Positions 26,101 to 34,437 of a DNA stretch of 64,000 bases are shown here, one piece after another. The stretch covers positions 91,902 to 155,901 of the forward strand of contig NZ_FMUX01000016.1 in NCBI RefSeq assembly GCF_900101345.1. The letters are read 5' to 3'. The first letter of the stretch is position 1, and each line of letters begins with the position of its first letter. The translations under genes and the position numbers were made by a program. Source of the DNA: Desulfoluna spongiiphila. Lineage in GTDB: Bacteria; Desulfobacterota; Desulfobacteria; Desulfobacterales; Desulfolunaceae. The notes beneath the pieces are model-generated. The model did no database searches and was not told the DNA's origin. It saw nothing but the letters and a program-made list of their open reading frames with translations.

Positions 26101-27934
26101 GTTTTCCCTCGGTATCTGCCACCACAAGGTCCAGGCTGTGCGTTTCGATCTCCCCTGCCCCGCCCTGGCCTCCCTGGTACCGAATCCCCGGCATGCGCCT
26201 GTCCGGCAGCCACAGCAGAGAAAAGCGCCGGGTTACCGGGCGTCCCCCGCTTTCAAACAGGCTCACCTCCGAGGTCACGGAGAGGGGCGACCGGCTCTTT
26301 CCCGCCTCTTCGTCCACGGCAAAGGCGCCGTTACCACTGGCGTCCAGGGTAAGGCTTCCCAGCTCCGAGACGGAGAGAAAGTCCGCGTCCTCTTCCAGGC
26401 CAAAGGAAAAATCCTTTAACGCCATCGGAAAACAGGCTCTCCGGGTCCGCAGGGTGAGCCGGCCCTCGGCCCTGTTCCCAGCCGCAGGGGCCCCGTACAG
26501 ATACCGCCCGGCCACCTGAAGGGAGTGGGCCATCTTTTTAACCAGCACGGCTTTGTCGGACGAGAGATCCATGGCCATGCGCTCCGGCAGAAACTCCTCC
26601 ACCTGAAACCCGAAGGTGGAAACCGGGCTCCCCTTGCCGGGTCGCAGCCGCACCTCGGCACGCCAGCGCCCCGTGGGGGCGTTGCCGGGAAGTGTCGCGG
26701 TGGTTTGAAAATATCCGGAAGTGCCCGAAGGTGCCAGGCTCACGTTGCCGAACACCTTGCCCCCCGGCTTGACCCAGCGAATGAACAGGTTTTTCACGTC
26801 CACGGGTTTGCCGTCGTTGTCCCGCACCAGAAACGAAAGGGGGACGGTCTCGGAGGGCCGGTAAAGATCTCGCGGGGCCATGACGAACACATCCACGGGG
26901 CTGTCTTTGCGACCGGTGACCTCAAACTCGGAGAGATCGTTTCGGGGTGCCCGGGTGGAGAGAAAGGCAAGGTCCCCGTTATCGCTTTCTCCGCGAATGA
27001 GGACGGTCTTTTTGGCCCGTGGGTCCCGGGTCCGGTACAACCCCAGCGCATCGGTCCGCCCCTCTCCCAGCTTTCGGCCCTTGTCATCAAAAAACGAGAC
27101 CCGAATCCCGGACAAGGCGGTCCCGTAGGCAAGGGAAGAGGCTGTGGCCACGGTCTCCTTTGCGTAGGACCGCATGGAAAGGCCCATGTCGGTCACCATG
27201 AAAAAGGTACTCTGGTATGCGTAGGCAAAGGTGCCGGGCCGCTTCATCACGGCAAAATAGAGGCCGGTCTCCGAAAGGGCTGCGATCTCGCGGATGGGAA
27301 TATGGCGCACCACCCGGCGGTTTTTCACAGGGTCCAGGTCAAAGCGGGCCGAGTAGACCAGCTCCCCGTACTGGGGCATGTCCTCCAGCTGGTAAAGCCC
27401 CATACTGTCAGTGGGGTTGCGCCACTGGGCAAAGGATCTCAACCCCTTTTCGTTGATACGGAAAAACTCCAGGTCCACCGCCTGAACATTCACCGTGGCC
27501 ACGGGCAGGCCTCCGGTAAGCCCCCGGGGCAGCACCAGGCCGCTTCCGGCAAAGCCCACCATGGGCTCCACCTTCCGGGTCTCCACCTGACGTACAACCG
27601 GCTCACCCAGAGTCTTTCCTGCGGCGGAGGTCAGCCCTTCATCAACGGAGACCGTGTACGTGGTCTCGGCCTCCACATGGGGAAACCAGAGCCGCCGCCC
27701 GTCGTCCGAGAGTACCCAGCCCCCGTCGGCAAGGCCAGTGCCCACCGTTACCCGGAGAAACCCGCCCTGCAGGACATCCCGGGCAAGGGGATCGGAAAAG
27801 AGGACGGACAGCGCCGGGCCGTTTTCATACTCCCGCTCGCCGATGTCCAACACCCGAAACCTGTCGGCGGCAAGGGAAACCGAGGCCGACAGCACCATTA
27901 CCAGACTGAACAGAAGACAGACGAATCGTTTCAT
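23144..27934 (-). CDS. Alpha-2-macroglobulin family protein (bacterial, thioester-containing)
   Basis: A 1596-aa exported protein with a type I signal peptide (MKRFVCLLFSLVMVLSASVSLAA) and no lipobox. E. coli YfhM, by contrast, is a lipoprotein. Repeated macroglobulin-like beta domains run through the N-terminal 1000 residues (YRPSETVPLSFLVRDNDGKP; MG-type KKSYRAGDVARVKVVPPD). The thioester motif YGCLEQ is near residue 1130, followed by the alpha/alpha toroid (AYTGGFGLWN-like RYTGGFGLWNAMGPEDPWLSCYAVDFL). Such proteins are thought to trap foreign proteases in the periplasm. The usual partner, penicillin-binding protein 1C, is not encoded next to it. A TPR-protein gene lies 100 bp upstream on the same strand. 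Confidence 0.93.
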   Translation of the reverse strand: MKRFVCLLFSLVMVLSASVSLAADRFRVLDIGEREYENGPALSVLFSDPLARDVLQGGFLRVTVGTGLADGGWVLSDDGRRLWFPHVEAETTYTVSVDEGLTSAAGKTLGEPVVRQVETRKVEPMVGFAGSGLVLPRGLTGGLPVATVNVQAVDLEFFRINEKGLRSFAQWRNPTDSMGLYQLEDMPQYGELVYSARFDLDPVKNRRVVRHIPIREIAALSETGLYFAVMKRPGTFAYAYQSTFFMVTDMGLSMRSYAKETVATASSLAYGTALSGIRVSFFDDKGRKLGEGRTDALGLYRTRDPRAKKTVLIRGESDNGDLAFLSTRAPRNDLSEFEVTGRKDSPVDVFVMAPRDLYRPSETVPLSFLVRDNDGKPVDVKNLFIRWVKPGGKVFGNVSLAPSGTSGYFQTTATLPGNAPTGRWRAEVRLRPGKGSPVSTFGFQVEEFLPERMAMDLSSDKAVLVKKMAHSLQVAGRYLYGAPAAGNRAEGRLTLRTRRACFPMALKDFSFGLEEDADFLSVSELGSLTLDASGNGAFAVDEEAGKSRSPLSVTSEVSLFESGGRPVTRRFSLLWLPDRRMPGIRYQGGQGGAGEIETHSLDLVVADTEGKPLAVKQLLLKVIRNDRNSYWEFTEGAGWQHRVTEKRYTFAESFIDLPAGILTHNLTLPSGEYTIEAVDPGTGLSTTLSLSSGHGYGGTDGAPHPARVNLLFDKKSYRAGDVARVKVVPPDEGEALVMVEGKTLLWARRTAVEREGTVVEIPVDESWSSHDIYVSVVVLRKTAPKEPETPLRAIGVLHLPLDRDPRALDVEVLVSRTWKEEAPLPVTVTVKKKGQAHYGRVWVAAVDVGILGITSFPTPDPYGWFFARRWYDVQSTDLFGKVIETDTALGAAIRFGGDGDISLGGGKPQAEVTLFSRVMGPFETDRSGKITTEIPLDDFSGTVRLMVVAFDDTSFGASEFETTVTPPLVVQLSAPRFLAPGDVSTLTADLTRMVDGEAEYTLTMEARGPVCIDTEPEEIRLSAGKREIRSWSVAAACDEALPPYGVGEVVMTVKGDGMVKRVSTQCPVRPGYPGEARETRLRLNPGESLTLDSRSMAELIPATVGGAVAVSTKLPLSSDAYVRDLLQYPYGCLEQVVSRAFPQLWLLPERAKAMGIEPLPLEKRREILDDAVARIVSMQRYTGGFGLWNAMGPEDPWLSCYAVDFLLSAREMGVRVPTDALRRGLERQRTWLVKGPTGELRNDRAASFAVRSYAAHNLSRVRKGQLATLRTLADNHLNDAADALAVARLALALKTSGDKRRSRIASEKALALRADAGLWRRDYGSNLRDLSMTVALFTEHKISVPAMADILDTLETDLRQRRWLSTQERFALFRLALAFAEHDDTVSLAVAEGPDTRDVKGKGPFAMNLTAKTLASGLSLTSRGKAPLFASAVVTGYAKTPPSPMDERIRVVREYFDFEGRSLDPEILPSGTLMLVNLRVTAAEAVPDALVVDLLPAGFEIENPNFEHSIRADETVVRGRAVWRHAEQSPLVHAEYREDRFAAAVYLHKDREFNLFYVVRAVSPGTFTVPPPFAESMYRPGIRGIGQGGRVIRVEK

Positions 27935-28036
27935 GGTGGAATCCTTCGTGTAGAAAACAGCTTAAAAAACGTAAGGTATTCGTTTCCACAGCTACCACAC
28001 CGCCGGTACTGCCGCCATGATCCGGCTCACACCATG

Positions 28037-29239
28037 TTAACTCACCATGGCGGCGTACCGGTCGGCTTCGGGGGCATCCCCCTTGCTTCGATAGATGTCG
28101 CTGACGGCCTGATATGCGTAAGAAGCCGTTGCGGGGTCCTCCATGGCAAGCTTTAAGTAACGCTCGATAAGGGAGACGGAGGTATCGCCGTCCTCTTTGA
28201 GCAGGTTGGCGTAGGTAAGCTGAATATGGGAGGGGGGACGTTTTCCGCAGCCGGTGCACAGACCCATGCTTTTTTCCAGGAGCTTCCGGGCTGCCGGGGC
28301 ATCGCCGTTTCCCTTTTTCAGGTTGGCGAGAAAAAAGGCAAGGTTGTCGTCCCAGTTGTGTTCCAGTCGGTCTCCGACCCAGGCCTCGGCCGCCCCTGCC
28401 TGTCCGCACTCAGCCAGCAGCCGGCCTTTCAGCAGGGCGAGGTCCACGGGATACCCCTCCAGATCTTTCAGGTTTTCATCCAGGGTGGCAAGGGCTTTTT
28501 CGGGCTCCCCCCCTTCCAGATAGAGGTGGCACAAAAGCTCCACGCCGTGGGTATGCCTGGGGTGATGGGATAAAAAGGTAAGCAGCAGGGCTTCGGCCTT
28601 GTCTCTTTTTCCAAGGTTCAGGCAGGCGGCGGCAAGTTCCAGGGGAACGTACCCCTCTTCGCCGTTCTCCCCAAGGGCCGCATCCAGTGCCGCTTCTGCG
28701 TCGGCAAATTCACCGGAGTTCAATGCGTTGTACCCGTTCCTGAAGGCATCGCCGTACCCCATGTAGGCATCGCCCTGCTCCTCGGGAAGAGACATGCACA
28801 GGGCTTCGAAGGCCTGATCCGCCTCACTGTAAGGGGCATCGCCCCCGCCCTCTTCTTCGTCGTCGTCCCACTCCTCCCCTTCCCGTGCCATGGAGCTGCT
28901 CAACTCCCCTATAAGGGCCTCAATGGCCTCCTTGGTCTCGGCTTCCCGGGCCAGCTGACCAGCTAGGTGAAGAAGGTGGTGGGCTTCGGCGTCAATGCCC
29001 GATTCATGAAGGTCTGCAGCATTTGCCAGGTGCGCTTTGGCCAGGGACTCTCCGCAGCCTGCGTGCTTCTCTTCGATGCGGGCCAAAAGCGCTTCTTGGC
29101 CGGCCTCTTTCCCGGCCAGCTTCTCCAGGGCCCTGGCGTATTGGGTGCGGGCAGCACCGTAATGTTCGGACAGGACAAGGGCGTCACCCTTTTTTTCGAG
29201 GTCTTCGGGTGATTTGACAAAAAGAGAGAAAAGACCCAT
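28037..29239 (-). CDS. Cytoplasmic TPR-repeat protein, function unknown
   Basis: A 400-aa soluble protein without signal peptide. The start MGLFSLFVKSPEDLEKKGDAL leads into helical repeats. An acidic linker (EEWDDDEEEGGGD) near residue 123 separates two repeat blocks, and the second consists of tetratricopeptide-like units (YVPLELAAACLNLGKRDKAEALL; GVELLCHLYLEGGEPEKALATL). A CTGC motif near residue 323 could bind metal, or may be chance. It lies 102 bp upstream of the macroglobulin gene on the same strand and may be co-transcribed. TPR proteins are scaffolds; no partner can be named. Confidence 0.75.
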   Translation of the reverse strand: MGLFSLFVKSPEDLEKKGDALVLSEHYGAARTQYARALEKLAGKEAGQEALLARIEEKHAGCGESLAKAHLANAADLHESGIDAEAHHLLHLAGQLAREAETKEAIEALIGELSSSMAREGEEWDDDEEEGGGDAPYSEADQAFEALCMSLPEEQGDAYMGYGDAFRNGYNALNSGEFADAEAALDAALGENGEEGYVPLELAAACLNLGKRDKAEALLLTFLSHHPRHTHGVELLCHLYLEGGEPEKALATLDENLKDLEGYPVDLALLKGRLLAECGQAGAAEAWVGDRLEHNWDDNLAFFLANLKKGNGDAPAARKLLEKSMGLCTGCGKRPPSHIQLTYANLLKEDGDTSVSLIERYLKLAMEDPATASYAYQAVSDIYRSKGDAPEADRYAAMVS

Positions 29240-29349
29240 GGAGGCTCCTTAGCAAGTGTAAAAATGAGGTAAAAGGGAAAAAAGCGGTGTCTACGTCCGT
29301 CCGGGTAACCGCCAGTGACCATTGGCGTTGGATCAGAACGGCCTGTATT

Positions 29350-29521
29350 GCCTCCGGCGGCCCTGCCGGGGGCTAAACTTTTAAAAAGTTTAACAAACAG
29401 GTTTTAAAAAAATGGATTCAGGCCAATCCAAGTCAAAGGCGAATGTGATTTCCCCCGAGGAATGAGGGGGAAAGCGCATTCGCAAGCTGCTTTCAAGGTG
29501 GCTCATCTTGCCGCCGGAGAC
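29350..29521 (-). repeat. Dispersed palindromic element, copy 4 (full length)
   Basis: A 172-bp copy from GCCTCCGGCGGC to GCCGCCGGAGAC (one mismatch in the right arm). It contains the palindromic AAACTTTTAAAAAGTTT and the central GCGAATGTGATTTCCCC stem. It ends 21 bp after the aspartokinase stop codon and fills most of the 300-bp gap to the TPR-protein gene. Confidence 0.9.
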
Positions 29522-29542
29522 ATCGCTTTTGAATGTTTTATC

Positions 29543-30919
29543 TTACGCCCCGCCGTTGAAAAACGTTGCGTGCAACGCGCGTACCGAGGCCTTTAAATCC
29601 TCTTCACGGACGATGAAATACAGAGCCACCGGCGAGGGGCCGAAGGCGATCATCTCCACGTTGATCCCGGCATCGTCCATGGCGGAAAAACAGCGGGCGG
29701 CGACTCCTTTGCGGGCGTTCAGACCTTCCCCCACCATGCTGATCAGGGCCACGTCATCTTCTCTTTCCACCTTGCGGAAGGGATTGGGAGTGAGCTTTTC
29801 AAGGGCCCCGTACCCCCGGTCCATGTCTTTCTTGTCCAGGAGAATGGAGATACACGTCTGGGACGTGACCACGGACCGGATGTTGATGCCGCTGTCGGTG
29901 ACGCAGCCCGTCACCTCGGAGAGCATGCCCGGCCGGGCGCCCATGCCGGACGCGTACACCTTGATGATGCCCACGTCGGTATTCTGGGTGACGCTCTTCA
30001 CCACATGGGGTGCCTCGGGGCTGCTTTTGGTGATGAGGCTCCCTTCGGCATCGGGGTCCAAGGTGCTCTTGATGGCGATGTCCAGGCCGTAACGGCGAAC
30101 CGGCTCCACGGCACGGGGGTGAAGGATCTTTGCTCCAAAATAACACAACTCGGCGGCTTCAGCATAGGAGAGAACGGAAATCAACTCCGCCTCAGGCACC
30201 ATGCGCGGGTCGGCGCTCATAAACCCGGCCACATCCTTCCAGAACTCCAGAACCTCGGCCTCCATGGCCACGGTAGCCACGGCCGCAGAGTAATCGGTGC
30301 CTCCCCTGCCGTAGGTCGTGATGTTGCCCTCTTCGCTGATGCCGTAAAACCCGGGCATAAAGACCAGGGTCCCCTCATCAAGCAATGGGCTCAGGTGCTC
30401 CTGAAAATTTGTCCGGGTCACCTCAAGGTCTGCGGTGGCATCTTCGTACTTTCCGTCGGTGATCATCCCGATATTCTGGGGCATCCGGCAGACGGCCCGG
30501 ACGCCCCGTGCGCTCATGGCGCAAGTCAGAAGCTCGGCGCTGAAGCGCTCTCCGTAGCTGCTGATGAGATCGCGCATCTTGGGAGTGCTCTCACCGGTAT
30601 AGCTCAGGCCGTAGTAGTAACGCTCCAGTCGCTGAAGGGCCTTTCCAAAGGTTTTGGAAAACGCCTTCTGAAGGTCGGCATCGGCGATGATGTGCCGTGC
30701 CGTTGCCATGTGTTTGGTCCGCAGGCGGCTCATCAGCGGAGGGATGTTCTCTTCATCGGCCAGGGCATCGGCCATGCCGTCGATGAGCATGTCGGTGATG
30801 CCGTTCAACGCCGAAACAACGATGATATCGCCACCCACCCGACCTGCGAGGAGATCGAGGATCGATTCAATGGTCTTCTTGCCCTTGAGGCAGCCGCCGC
30901 CAATTTTTATCACTTTCAT
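29543..30919 (-). CDS. lysC: Aspartate kinase (monofunctional, with ACT domains)
   Basis: A 458-aa enzyme that phosphorylates aspartate in the first step of lysine/threonine/methionine synthesis. The amino-acid-kinase domain starts KVIKIGGGCLKG (Lys for ATP). It has IVVSALNGITD, the aspartate/ATP-binding YGRGGTDYSAAVATVAM near residue 228 and the FWKDVAGFMSADPRMVP loop. Two C-terminal ACT domains follow (DVGIIKVYASGMGARPGMLSEV; DVALISMVGEGL), which normally bind lysine or threonine for feedback control. Length and layout resemble the aspartokinase III class. It stands alone between repeats and is not next to other amino-acid genes, so its symbol rests on sequence only. Confidence 0.88.
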   Translation of the reverse strand: MKVIKIGGGCLKGKKTIESILDLLAGRVGGDIIVVSALNGITDMLIDGMADALADEENIPPLMSRLRTKHMATARHIIADADLQKAFSKTFGKALQRLERYYYGLSYTGESTPKMRDLISSYGERFSAELLTCAMSARGVRAVCRMPQNIGMITDGKYEDATADLEVTRTNFQEHLSPLLDEGTLVFMPGFYGISEEGNITTYGRGGTDYSAAVATVAMEAEVLEFWKDVAGFMSADPRMVPEAELISVLSYAEAAELCYFGAKILHPRAVEPVRRYGLDIAIKSTLDPDAEGSLITKSSPEAPHVVKSVTQNTDVGIIKVYASGMGARPGMLSEVTGCVTDSGINIRSVVTSQTCISILLDKKDMDRGYGALEKLTPNPFRKVEREDDVALISMVGEGLNARKGVAARCFSAMDDAGINVEMIAFGPSPVALYFIVREEDLKASVRALHATFFNGGA

Positions 30920-31120
30920 GGTGCTCGGGATTCTCCGTGAGGTTGCATCGTCAATAAGAATTGGTTTGTCTTACCATACTCATCCGGTAGCAAACAAGGG
31001 CAAGGTGAACCACCTTGAACGCCAGAATTGCGAATGGGCCCGGGCCCCTGTCGCGCCTCTGTTCGCACGGCGAGAAACAAAATGCATCGTGACGCAGGGC
31101 GCCTGCCAGGAAGGGGGAGA

Positions 31121-31164
31121 AACAAAAAAAGCCTTCCACCGTTAAAACACGCACAGTGGAAGGC
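31121..31164 (-). terminator. Rho-independent terminator
   Basis: On the minus strand GCCTTCCAC (from 31164) pairs with GTGGAAGGC (to 31131) around a 16-nt loop, followed by seven T residues and GTT. It probably ends the transcript of the acetate-transporter gene after passing through the repeats, or shields the aspartokinase gene. Confidence 0.85.
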
Positions 31165-31197
31165 CTTAGAAAATCTTCTTGCTTGAATATCGCTTTA

Positions 31198-31276
31198 AAG
31201 GCGGATGCGATTTATCCCGGAGGGCAAATCGCATTCGCAACCTGCTTTCACGGTGGCACACCTTGCCGCCGGAGGC
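31198..31276 (-). repeat. Dispersed palindromic element, copy 5 (right half only)
   Basis: The central stem (GGCGGATGCGATTTATCCCGG...GCATTCGC) and the right arm CTTGCCGCCGGAGGC remain, but the left half is missing. It is joined head to tail with copy 6. The stem bases differ from consensus on both sides (GCGGATGCGATTT with AAATCGCATTCGC) and keep pairing. Confidence 0.75.
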
Positions 31277-31291
31277 AGCCAAGTTAAAGAT

Positions 31292-31465
31292 GCCTCCGGC
31301 GGCCCTGCCGGGGGCCAAACTTTTGAAAAGTTTGATAAACAGCCCCCCCAAAAAAACAGATTCCGTTTAATCTGAACCAAAGGCGAATGTGATTTTCCCT
31401 GAGGAACGAAGGGGAAAGCGCATTCGCTACCTGCTTTCGAGGTGGCTCACCTCGCCGCCGGAGGC
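31292..31465 (-). repeat. Dispersed palindromic element, copy 6 (full length)
   Basis: A 174-bp copy with both 12-bp inverted ends intact, the palindromic AAACTTTTGAAAAGTTT, and the central GCGAATGTGATTTTCCC stem. It lies 55 bp beyond the stop of the acetate-transporter gene. Confidence 0.92.
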
Positions 31466-31519
31466 AAGCTTTTTCCACCCACTTTAACCATAGAAGGCAC
31501 GTTTTTGTTTTTGTGTGAT

Positions 31520-32077
31520 TTACCCGATGGGAAGCACCACACGACCGTATTGTTCATTGAGCACCTCGGCCATGGCCAGGTAGATGGCGCTCAGGCCGCA
31601 GATGATGCCTTCAAAACCGGCAATCACGCCGATGCGCTCGGAGCCGGTCCAGTGGTGGGCGGCCAGAAGGACAAACAGGATGGTCAGGGATCCGAATACA
31701 AACTGGAGCCCCCTGTTGGCCTTGAGGGTGCCGAAAAACATGAAAAAGGTAAAAAGCCCCCACATAAAAAGATACCACCCCATAAAATGGTGCTCCGTGG
31801 CTTCAATCCATCCGAATTTCGGCATGAGGATCAGCGCCACCAGGGTGAGCCAGAAATGCCCGAATGAGATAAAGGCGGTCACCCCGAAGGTGTTGCCCTT
31901 TTTGAATTCAAGGATCCCTGCGATGATCTGCGCCATGCCCCCGTAAAAAAGGCCCATGGCCAGGATCATGGCGCTCATGGGGAAAAAACCTGCGTTGTGA
32001 ATGTTTAAAAGAACGGTCGTCATTCCAAAACCCATCAACCCCAGAGGTCCCGGGTTTGCCAAAGCATTGTCCTTCAT
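31520..32077 (-). CDS. satP: Acetate uptake transporter of the GPR1/FUN34/YaaH (SatP) family
   Basis: A 185-aa inner-membrane protein with six hydrophobic helices. The family hallmark NPGPLGLMGFGMTT begins at residue 8. Length and topology equal E. coli SatP (188 aa), a hexameric acetate/succinate-proton symporter or channel. A Gly/Phe-rich second helix (GLFYGGMAQIIAGILEFKKGNTFG) is also typical. In an acetate-oxidising or acetate-producing anaerobe it would exchange acetate with the medium. It is monocistronic and has a palindromic repeat on its 3' side. Exact substrate is inferred from the family. Confidence 0.9.
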   Translation of the reverse strand: MKDNALANPGPLGLMGFGMTTVLLNIHNAGFFPMSAMILAMGLFYGGMAQIIAGILEFKKGNTFGVTAFISFGHFWLTLVALILMPKFGWIEATEHHFMGWYLFMWGLFTFFMFFGTLKANRGLQFVFGSLTILFVLLAAHHWTGSERIGVIAGFEGIICGLSAIYLAMAEVLNEQYGRVVLPIG

Positions 32078-32642
32078 GAATCTGTGTCTCCTTACCTGCC
32101 TGTTGCTCCATTTCTTTTTAAAACGCCGAAACCACGCCCTTGCACGTGGACAATGGGCCCGTCCGTTGCGTCACGTCCGGTGTCCCGCCAAGGGATTTGC
32201 GGCCACGGTGCCTCACCCTATATGCCGTATACACTCTGACAGGGAAGCCTTACCGCTTTCGTCCCGTCTGGGACGGGTCTCACGTATTTGGCGACCGCCT
32301 GTCGTTTATCCTGTCGGCACCTTCATTCTCTTCACGGAAAATAACGATGGGTTATATCAGAACCCTCCTGATGCTGGCAATCAAAATAGACCATTGTTCA
32401 CATTCCTGCTCACCATTTCTACCCAGACAGGCCCACGTTTCCCTTGAGAGAGCCTCCACGCAGGTCTTCATTCACAATTGTCTGCTCGATTTCCTCACCC
32501 TTCGGGTGCCCTCCTTCTGCGTGACCAGAGCGTTGAAGGAAAAAGCTACATCTGCAGCTCTTGTGCCTTGAGTATGGGTGCACTCGACTCGTAAAATATC
32601 CGGTCTAATGGGTCGAGGCACGGATTCGGCAGTGCGACGATC
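32078..32642. other. 565-bp intergenic region, nothing recognised
   Basis: It lies between the acetate-transporter gene and the DUF4136 lipoprotein gene, both on the minus strand. Possible reading frames in it have no coding character (no plausible ribosome site, abnormal composition). The transporter promoter should be at its left end. Confidence 0.5.
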
Positions 32643-33200
32643 TTACTTCGGGGGGAATTGATCCAGGATTTTTTTCACCAGCTTGTTGAGGGACTTGATG
32701 GCCTTGTCCGGGTCTTTGTATTCGGCGTAGCGCTGGGCGCCGGTCCCCCGCCAGTACAGGACTGAAGGGTCGCTGCCCACGAAATCAATGGTGAGGGACT
32801 CCTCGTCGTAATCGCTGACATTGGTTCCCGTGCTGAGGCCGATGCCGCCGTAACGGCCATGGCTGCCCCTGCCGAACCCTACGCTGCCGCCGGATCCGCT
32901 TGACTGGATTTTCATGCGAAGGACATACTCATACCGGAGAAAAAACGTCGCGCTTCCGTCGGTTGCCTTCTTCAGCCCCTTTGCCTTGAGCTGGCCCTCA
33001 ATCGCAGCCCGGGTTCGGGTGTCACGCAAGGGGTTGTCGATGCGGGGGTCACCGGTCATGCCCTGGGTTTCCGAAGCCCAGTCATAGCTTTTGAGCCCAC
33101 CGAAATGGTTGGACGGGTCGTAGTCCTGATTGACCCGGATCCCCGAACACCCGCCCAGCACAAGAGCCATCGCGACCATCCAAAACCATGTATTTTTCAT
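32643..33200 (-). CDS. DUF4136-domain lipoprotein
   Basis: A 185-aa lipoprotein. The signal MKNTWFWMVAMALVLGG is followed by Cys-18 in the lipobox LGGC. The DUF4136 pattern follows: VNQDYDPSNHFGGLKSYDWA near residue 23, IDNPLRDTRTRAAIEGQLKAKGLKKA, and the end DKAIKSLNKLVKKILDQFPP. The Gly/Ser-rich insertion around residue 103 (SSGSGGSVGFGRGSHGRYGG) is common in the family. It is anchored in the outer or inner membrane on the periplasmic side; function is not known. It is divergent from the AraC-family gene. Confidence 0.87.
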   Translation of the reverse strand: MKNTWFWMVAMALVLGGCSGIRVNQDYDPSNHFGGLKSYDWASETQGMTGDPRIDNPLRDTRTRAAIEGQLKAKGLKKATDGSATFFLRYEYVLRMKIQSSGSGGSVGFGRGSHGRYGGIGLSTGTNVSDYDEESLTIDFVGSDPSVLYWRGTGAQRYAEYKDPDKAIKSLNKLVKKILDQFPPK

Positions 33201-33512
33201 GAATACCTCCTGGAAAATAAGATAACAGGCACGCCAACACGTTGCCCGCGGTACAAGGACCGCGACACCAACAGGGGGTTTATCAGGAAGAGAAGCCGGA
33301 ATCCCGCCGGGAGATACCGGCCGAACACATCGAAGTCACTCTGGTATCCTATCACAGAACGCGCATCCATCCCAAGCCCCCGATCCTGCCGCTCCCACCC
33401 GGAAACTGGGGAGAGGGAAACGGGTCCGCAATTTTCTACAAGAAATATGGTCAGACACCTGATAGAATCGGCAGACCTTGACCAACACGAGATAATAACC
33501 GGTGTCTGCCCC

Positions 33513-34337
33513 ATGAGAAAGTCTGAAAACACAACGTTTTATCGCCATCACGAGCTTAAGGGAATTGAAGTCACACGAGCCATTGAGAGCCATCACATTT
33601 TCCCCAAGCATGCCCATGACAACACCTATACCCTCGTTCTCGCGGACAGGGGGGCAAGTTACTGCGTGGGGCCTGAGGAGCACGAGGCCGTCGTCGACAG
33701 GCAAAGCGTTGCGCTGATCAACCCGGCCCAGGTCCACTCCGGCATTCCCATCGGCCGGGAGCAACTCTCGTACTGGTCCGTCAACATCATGCTTGATGTG
33801 ATGACCGCATCCTTCCGGGATGTCTCCGGAAAAGACGCAGCAGCACCGGAATTCAAACGCATGGTGGTTCGTGACCCGGTCCTTCAGGGTCATCTCCTGC
33901 ATTTTTTCCACCGCATGACCATGCATGGGGGGCGACTGTCCCTGGAAACAGCGCTGCTGGAGTCCCTTGGGCATCTTCTGATTCGTTACGGAAACGCTCA
34001 AACCCCCGAAGCCTTTCGGGGTGAGTCACACCGTGTCTGCCGTGCCAAGGAGTATCTCTCCGAGGAGCTGGGCCGTAAAATGTCCCTGGACGAGGTGGCC
34101 GAAGCCGTCGGCCTGAGCCGATACCATTTCCTCCGTGTCTTCAAGAATGCCACGGGTATTGCGCCCCACGCCTTTCGCACCCAGCGCCGCATTGACCTCT
34201 CCCAGCGCCTGATACGGCAAGGGATGCCCTTCTCCCAGGTCGCCCTGGAAACCGGGTTCAGCGACCAAAGCCATTTCACCAAACGGTTCAAACAGTTCAC
34301 CGGGGCAACCCCCAGGCAATATATGACAAATCTATAA
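33513..34337 (+). CDS. AraC-family transcriptional regulator
   Basis: About 274 aa. The N-terminal cupin-type sensing domain (SHHIFPKHAHDNTYTLVLAD; ALINPAQVHSGIP) is that of AraC_binding regulators, often metal- or small-ligand-responsive. The C-terminal double helix-turn-helix reads KMSLDEVAEAVGLSRYHFLR and PFSQVALETGFSDQSHFTKR, ending in FKQFTGATPRQYM. No strong ribosome site decides the start; an in-frame ATG at 33447 would add 22 residues. It lies 100 bp upstream of an EamA exporter gene on the same strand, and AraC regulators next to EamA transporters usually control them. It is divergent from the DUF4136 gene. Confidence 0.88.
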   Translation: MRKSENTTFYRHHELKGIEVTRAIESHHIFPKHAHDNTYTLVLADRGASYCVGPEEHEAVVDRQSVALINPAQVHSGIPIGREQLSYWSVNIMLDVMTASFRDVSGKDAAAPEFKRMVVRDPVLQGHLLHFFHRMTMHGGRLSLETALLESLGHLLIRYGNAQTPEAFRGESHRVCRAKEYLSEELGRKMSLDEVAEAVGLSRYHFLRVFKNATGIAPHAFRTQRRIDLSQRLIRQGMPFSQVALETGFSDQSHFTKRFKQFTGATPRQYMTNL

Positions 34338-34437
34338 TGGACCCGGCACAAAGCCAGCCCCACCGCAATTTCATACAATACCCTCCTTTTCCGATGCGAT
34401 AGGGTTTGTATCAACCCTACACACAGGAGAGCTTCCC

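Larger units (their letters stand above)
30920..31519. other. 600-bp intergenic region with terminator and two repeat copies
   Basis: It holds the upstream region of the aspartokinase gene (right next to 30919), a terminator (31121-31164), a partial repeat (31198-31276), a full repeat (31292-31465) and the repeat-associated motif ACTTTAACCATAGAAGG at 31483-31498. No gene is seen. Confidence 0.6.

Noticed and set aside
24107..28156. Long open frames of 770 and 543 codons on the plus strand
   Set aside because: They lie antisense to the macroglobulin and TPR genes, have Gly/His/Pro-biased shadow composition and no domains.
32140..32571. 143-codon plus-strand frame in the gap before the DUF4136 gene
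   Set aside because: No domain, odd composition, weak start; probably chance.
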